Shown here: piece after piece, positions 7,008 to 9,227 of the stretch
Position numbering within the stretch: position 1 is the stretch's first letter
How the letters are laid out: each line of letters begins with the position of its first letter
Assembly: GCA_900542115.1 (NCBI GenBank)
Contig: UQMC01000082.1
Location: 1 to 9,227 of the forward strand
Origin: an uncultured Oscillibacter sp.
GTDB taxonomy: Bacteria; Bacillota; Clostridia; Oscillospirales; Oscillospiraceae
Length of the DNA: 9,227 bases
Direction: 5' to 3'
Notes under the pieces: model-generated
Databases searched by the model: none
What the model saw: the letters and a program-made list of their open reading frames with translations, nothing else
What the model was told of the DNA's origin: nothing
Program-made: the position numbers and the translations under genes

Positions 7008-7742
7008 TTTTGTGACCTCCTTCACTTTTGTTCCGGGTTTCCTTTCCAGACTGGAAAGAACCTCCAAATCTACCCGGAACTTTTTTGCAAGCTCCACGCT
7101 GCGGTTGTGGAGCACGCCTGCGCCCTGTGATGCCAGCTCCAGCATCTCGTCATAGGTGATCTCATCCAGCTTTCTCGCGTTGGGGACGATGCGCGGGTCG
7201 GTGGTATAAACGCCGTCCACATCCGTGTAAATTTGGCACAAATCGGCCCGAAAGGCCGCTGCCAGTGCCACGGCGCTGGTATCGCTGCCGCCGCGTCCCA
7301 GCGTTGTCACATCGCCAAGGCGGTCAACGCCCTGAAAGCCCGTCACCAGTACGATTCGATGTTGGTCAAGCTCCGATTTGATTCGCTCCGTGTCGATTTT
7401 CTTGATTCTGGCATCGGAATGGACCTTCGTGGTTTGAATCCCGACCTGCCACGCGGTCAAGGATACACACGGCAATCCCATTGCTTCAAGCGCCATGGCG
7501 CACAGGGCAACGGATATCTGCTCCCCGGTGGAAAGCAGCATATCCATTTCCCGCTTGGATGGATGGAGATTGACCTCCTTCGCCTTGGCAATCAGGTCAT
7601 CTGTTGTGTCGCCCTGAGCAGACAGGACAACAATCACATCATTGCCCTGCAAATAGGTTTCTGCAATAATACCGGCAACATTGCGGATACGCTCCGCGTC
7701 CCGCACACTGCTGCCGCCGAATTTTTGTACGATCAAACTCAT
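6531..7742 (-). CDS. lysC: aspartate kinase
   Basis: A 403-residue aspartokinase that phosphorylates L-aspartate with ATP, the first step toward lysine, threonine, methionine and diaminopimelate. The kinase domain (about 1-230) shows KFGGSSV (7-13), STGEQIS (71-77), GRGGSDTSAVALAAA (149-163) and YTDVDGVYTTDPRIV (172-186). Two regulatory ACT repeats follow: one around 264-308 (ALIGLQHNPGVAFQVFDLL...) and one around 339-400 (GKVSIVGAGLMTNCGMAARMFEAL...). Length and layout match the monofunctional, feedback-regulated class of Bacillus. ATG 7742 has GAGAGGG (7750-7756) upstream and the protein begins MSLIVQKFGGSSV as expected. It lies 79 bases downstream of hom and is probably co-transcribed with it; no lysine riboswitch is visible in that gap. 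A very strong internal Shine-Dalgarno and GTG at codon 246 could give a separate C-terminal subunit. Confidence 0.97.
   Translation of the reverse strand: MSLIVQKFGGSSVRDAERIRNVAGIIAETYLQGNDVIVVLSAQGDTTDDLIAKAKEVNLHPSKREMDMLLSTGEQISVALCAMALEAMGLPCVSLTAWQVGIQTTKVHSDARIKKIDTERIKSELDQHRIVLVTGFQGVDRLGDVTTLGRGGSDTSAVALAAAFRADLCQIYTDVDGVYTTDPRIVPNARKLDEITYDEMLELASQGAGVLHNRSVELAKKFRVDLEVLSSLERKPGTKVKEVTKVEKTTIAGVAKDTSIARVALIGLQHNPGVAFQVFDLLSKHNINVDIILQSIGREDTKDISFTVHKKDLEDAESILNENKEALRFDHIETDSHIGKVSIVGAGLMTNCGMAARMFEALYEAGINIQMINTSEIRVSVLLDEDDIDLAVRAIHAKFFDDI
7015..7022 (-). promoter_or_regulatory. internal Shine-Dalgarno in lysC
   Basis: AAGGAGGT, a full match to the anti-Shine-Dalgarno core, placed 7 bases before an in-frame GTG at the kinase/ACT linker. 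It is a closer match than the GAGAGGG in front of the full-length lysC start. Confidence 0.65.
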
Positions 7743-7766
7743 GGTTGTTCCCTCTCAGCTTCAGAT

Positions 7767-7780
7767 TGCCCCGAAGGGCA
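7767..7780 (-). other. small UUCG-loop hairpin between hom and lysC
   Basis: On the minus strand TGCCC-TTCG-GGGCA forms a 5-bp stem closed by a C(UUCG)G tetraloop, a very stable RNA loop. It lies 24 bases before the lysC start codon. No T-run follows, so it is not a terminator; it could stabilise or mark a processing point in a hom-lysC transcript, which is inference. Confidence 0.5.
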
Positions 7781-7821
7781 GGGTCCACCCCATCATACGC
7801 CAAATCAGGCAAATTGGGGAA

Positions 7822-9012
7822 TCAGTCCAGCACCCGCAGACAGGCCGGTGCAGACAGCTTTGCTTTCAGCGCCTGTGCCTCATGGCCTGTTATGTAATCT
7901 GTGATGAAAGCGGTACCGGCACTGCTCTCCAACACCTGAGCACCGTGAGGAAGATCCTGCTGAGAAAGGGACGTATCTGTGCGGAAATACCAGCGGTCCT
8001 TCAACTCCAAAGGAGAGACAAAGCCCGATTCATCGGGACTCCAGCCAATCTCCGGGCGATGCCGCTGCTCCTGAATGCATTCCATAACATCGGCTACACA
8101 GGCAGAAGCCGTCGGCAGTTCACCGGCGCCCTTGCCGCAGAACATGACATCGCCGGTGGCGTTGCCGCGCACAACAACTGCGTTGAAAACGTCATTGACA
8201 TCGGACACGGGATTTTCCTGAGAAATGAGGTGAGGCGCCACATAAGCGGTCCGATGGCCACCCTCCAGCCGCAGGCAGCGGCCCAGCAGCTTAATTTGAT
8301 AACCGTGGCGCTGCGCAATTTCCACATCCTTCAGATCCAGCTTGGTGATGCCCTCCATCGGGACCTGATTGGGACTTACCTGATGACCGAAGGCAAGGTC
8401 GGCCAGAATGCAGATCTTCCGTCCGGCATCAATGCCCTCAACATCGGCGGTGGGGTCTGCTTCGGCATAGCCCTTTTCCTGAGCCAGCTTCAAAACCTCG
8501 GAAAACGGCGCGCCCTCCTTGACCATCTTGGTAAGGATAAAGTTTGTGGTGCCATTCAAAATGCCGTAAATCTCATCAATGCGGTTTGCGGCCATGCACT
8601 GCGTCAGCGGGTGCAGAATGGGAATGCCGCCGCCAACACTGGCCTCGAACAAATAGTTGACATGATTTTGCCGTGCCAGTTCCAGCAGCTCACAGCCATG
8701 CTCGGCTACCAGCTGCTTGTTGGCAGTAACAACGTGCTTCCCGGCCATAAGGCACCGGCGGGTATAGTCATAGGCTGCGTCCACGCCGCCAATGGTCTCC
8801 ACAACCACCTGAATTTCACTGTCTGACTCGATCTCACGGAAGTTATCCGTCATAAGCTCCTGATAAGGGCCGCTGCGAAAACGGCGGACCAGTGCCGTTT
8901 TAACTGCCATTGGCTGCCCCAGCTTATGCTGAATGGAGTCGGCGTTGGCTTCCACCACCTTTACAACGCCGGTACCGACTGTACCGAGTCCCAGAATTGC
9001 AATCTTGATCAT
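7822..9012 (-). CDS. hom: homoserine dehydrogenase
   Basis: A 396-residue NAD(P)-dependent enzyme that reduces aspartate semialdehyde to homoserine, the branch toward threonine and methionine. It has the Rossmann motif ILGLGTVGTGVV (6-17), TANKQLVAEHG (96-106), FEASVGGGIPIL (122-133), NGTTNFILTKM (153-163) and the family signature GYAEADPTADVEGIDAGRK (181-199) with the probable catalytic Asp195 and Lys199. ATG 9012 is preceded by GGGGAG (9026-9021) at 8 bases. Gram-positive Hom is usually near 430 residues with a C-terminal ACT domain; here the tail after about 335 (WYFRTDTSLSQQ...) is short and seems to lack the usual ACT G-V-L-A helix. It sits between an ACT protein gene and lysC in one orientation, which fits an aspartate-family operon. 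No thrB or thrC is in the window. Confidence 0.96.
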   Translation of the reverse strand: MIKIAILGLGTVGTGVVKVVEANADSIQHKLGQPMAVKTALVRRFRSGPYQELMTDNFREIESDSEIQVVVETIGGVDAAYDYTRRCLMAGKHVVTANKQLVAEHGCELLELARQNHVNYLFEASVGGGIPILHPLTQCMAANRIDEIYGILNGTTNFILTKMVKEGAPFSEVLKLAQEKGYAEADPTADVEGIDAGRKICILADLAFGHQVSPNQVPMEGITKLDLKDVEIAQRHGYQIKLLGRCLRLEGGHRTAYVAPHLISQENPVSDVNDVFNAVVVRGNATGDVMFCGKGAGELPTASACVADVMECIQEQRHRPEIGWSPDESGFVSPLELKDRWYFRTDTSLSQQDLPHGAQVLESSAGTAFITDYITGHEAQALKAKLSAPACLRVLD

Positions 9013-9013
9013 A

Positions 9014-9039
9014 AATCGTTCTCCCCAATCGTTCTCCCC
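9014..9039 (-). repeat. two perfect tandem 13-bp copies over the hom ribosome binding site
   Basis: GGGGAGAACGATT occurs twice head to tail (minus strand 9039-9027 and 9026-9014) between the stop of the upstream gene and the hom ATG. The proximal copy supplies the Shine-Dalgarno GGGGAG at the right distance; the distal one duplicates it. Replication slippage is the likely origin. Confidence 0.85.
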
Positions 9040-9176
9040 TTATCCGGCCAAAACCTCAAATTTGATCACGTTCTCAAGCCCGGAAACCTCTGCGATCAAC
9101 TGCTCCAGAGATTTTTCCATATCCGAGGTCTCGGCTGAGATTGTAACAGCGGCACAGCCGTTTGTCGGGATACTCT
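9040..9176 (-). CDS. C-terminus of an ACT domain protein (UPF0735/PheB-like), 5' end missing
   Basis: The last 44 codons before TAA (9042-9040) are visible, reading SIPTNGCAAVTISAETS then DMEKSLEQLIAEVSGLENVIKFEVLAG. This fits the last strands and helix of the ACT domain of UPF0735/PheB-type proteins, in which (Q)SIPxNGxAxVTIS and a closing ...GVxKVEIL segment are typical and which are often encoded just before hom in Firmicutes. The two bases before the first codon (AG) even agree with the expected glutamine, so genomic sequence is trustworthy up to 9176, where the adapter begins. The gap to hom is 27 bases and is filled by the 13-bp tandem repeat. The ligand and function are not established; a role in sensing an aspartate-family or aromatic amino acid is inference. 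Confidence 0.7.
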
Positions 9177-9227
9177 AGATCGGAAGAGCACACGTCTGAA
9201 CTCCAGTCACGGCTACATCTCGTATGC
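9177..9227. other. Illumina TruSeq adapter with index (non-biological)
   Basis: The plus strand reads AGATCGGAAGAGCACACG from 9177 and continues TCTGAACTCCAGTCAC to 9210, the standard TruSeq read-1 3' adapter. Then come GGCTAC (9211-9216), which matches TruSeq LT index 11, and ATCTCGTATGC (9217-9227), the start of the P7 flow-cell sequence. These 51 bases should be trimmed; no gene call should extend into them. Confidence 0.98.

Noticed and set aside
6303..7130. 275-codon plus-strand open frame across the UPF0237 gene, terminator and lysC end
   Set aside because: It crosses a terminator hairpin and two recognised genes on the other strand, and its sequence resembles no family.
7743..7821. 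Lysine riboswitch before lysC
   Set aside because: The gap is only 79 bases and holds one small UUCG hairpin; the lysine riboswitch needs roughly twice that length with several helices.
7681..8826. 381-codon plus-strand open frame over hom
   Set aside because: It is antisense to a clearly recognised homoserine dehydrogenase, has no domain-like sequence and begins inside lysC; it is a by-product of G+C-rich codon use.
8933..9178. Plus-strand open frame of 81 codons at the contig end
   Set aside because: It is antisense to hom and the ACT gene and its last codon lies in the sequencing adapter.

Overview
The window looks like the end of a metagenomic or draft-genome contig from a Gram-positive anaerobe of the class Clostridia, most likely an Oscillospirales-type gut bacterium. 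The evidence is indirect: strong AGGAGG-type ribosome binding sites, a clostridial two-module acyl-CoA dehydratase activase, a paired UPF0237/PFL operon, a hom-lysC cluster and fairly high G+C. No 16S or other marker gene is present, so the assignment is an inference. The last 51 bases (9177-9227) are not biological: they are an Illumina TruSeq adapter with an index.

Layout from left to right. Bases 1-281 (minus) are the 5' part of a 2-hydroxyacyl-CoA dehydratase-like protein (COG3581 type), cut by the window edge. It is coupled, one base apart, to the 969-residue gene at 283-3192 (minus), which has two BadF/BcrA-type ATPase/Fe-S activase modules and a DUF2229-like region and starts with TTG. 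A 206-base divergent intergenic region (3193-3398) holds promoters for both directions. On the plus strand follow queH (3399-3971, epoxyqueuosine reductase) and an AT-rich class I methyltransferase (4024-4677) that is interrupted by an in-frame TGA and carries a run of 16 T. A perfect 18-bp inverted repeat (4741-4780) separates this plus-strand unit from the convergent minus-strand block.

From right to left on the minus strand that block reads: the C-terminus of a UPF0735/PheB-like ACT protein (9040-9176), homoserine dehydrogenase hom (7822-9012), aspartate kinase lysC (6531-7742), a hairpin terminator (6488-6517), a small UPF0237 ACT protein (6170-6439) and a PFL-family DUF711/UPF0210 protein (4799-6157). 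Hom and LysC catalyse two steps of the aspartate family pathway (Thr/Met/Lys). The ACT proteins around them suggest an amino-acid-sensing theme, but the functions of the UPF0237/PFL pair and the UPF0735-like protein are not established by sequence.

The most useful second looks are a near-perfect Shine-Dalgarno plus GTG inside lysC that could make a separate regulatory subunit, the shortened ACT tail of Hom, the broken methyltransferase with T16, and the adapter at the contig end. I saw no CRISPR array, transposon, phage gene, rRNA or tRNA, and nothing that I would call a wholly new system.
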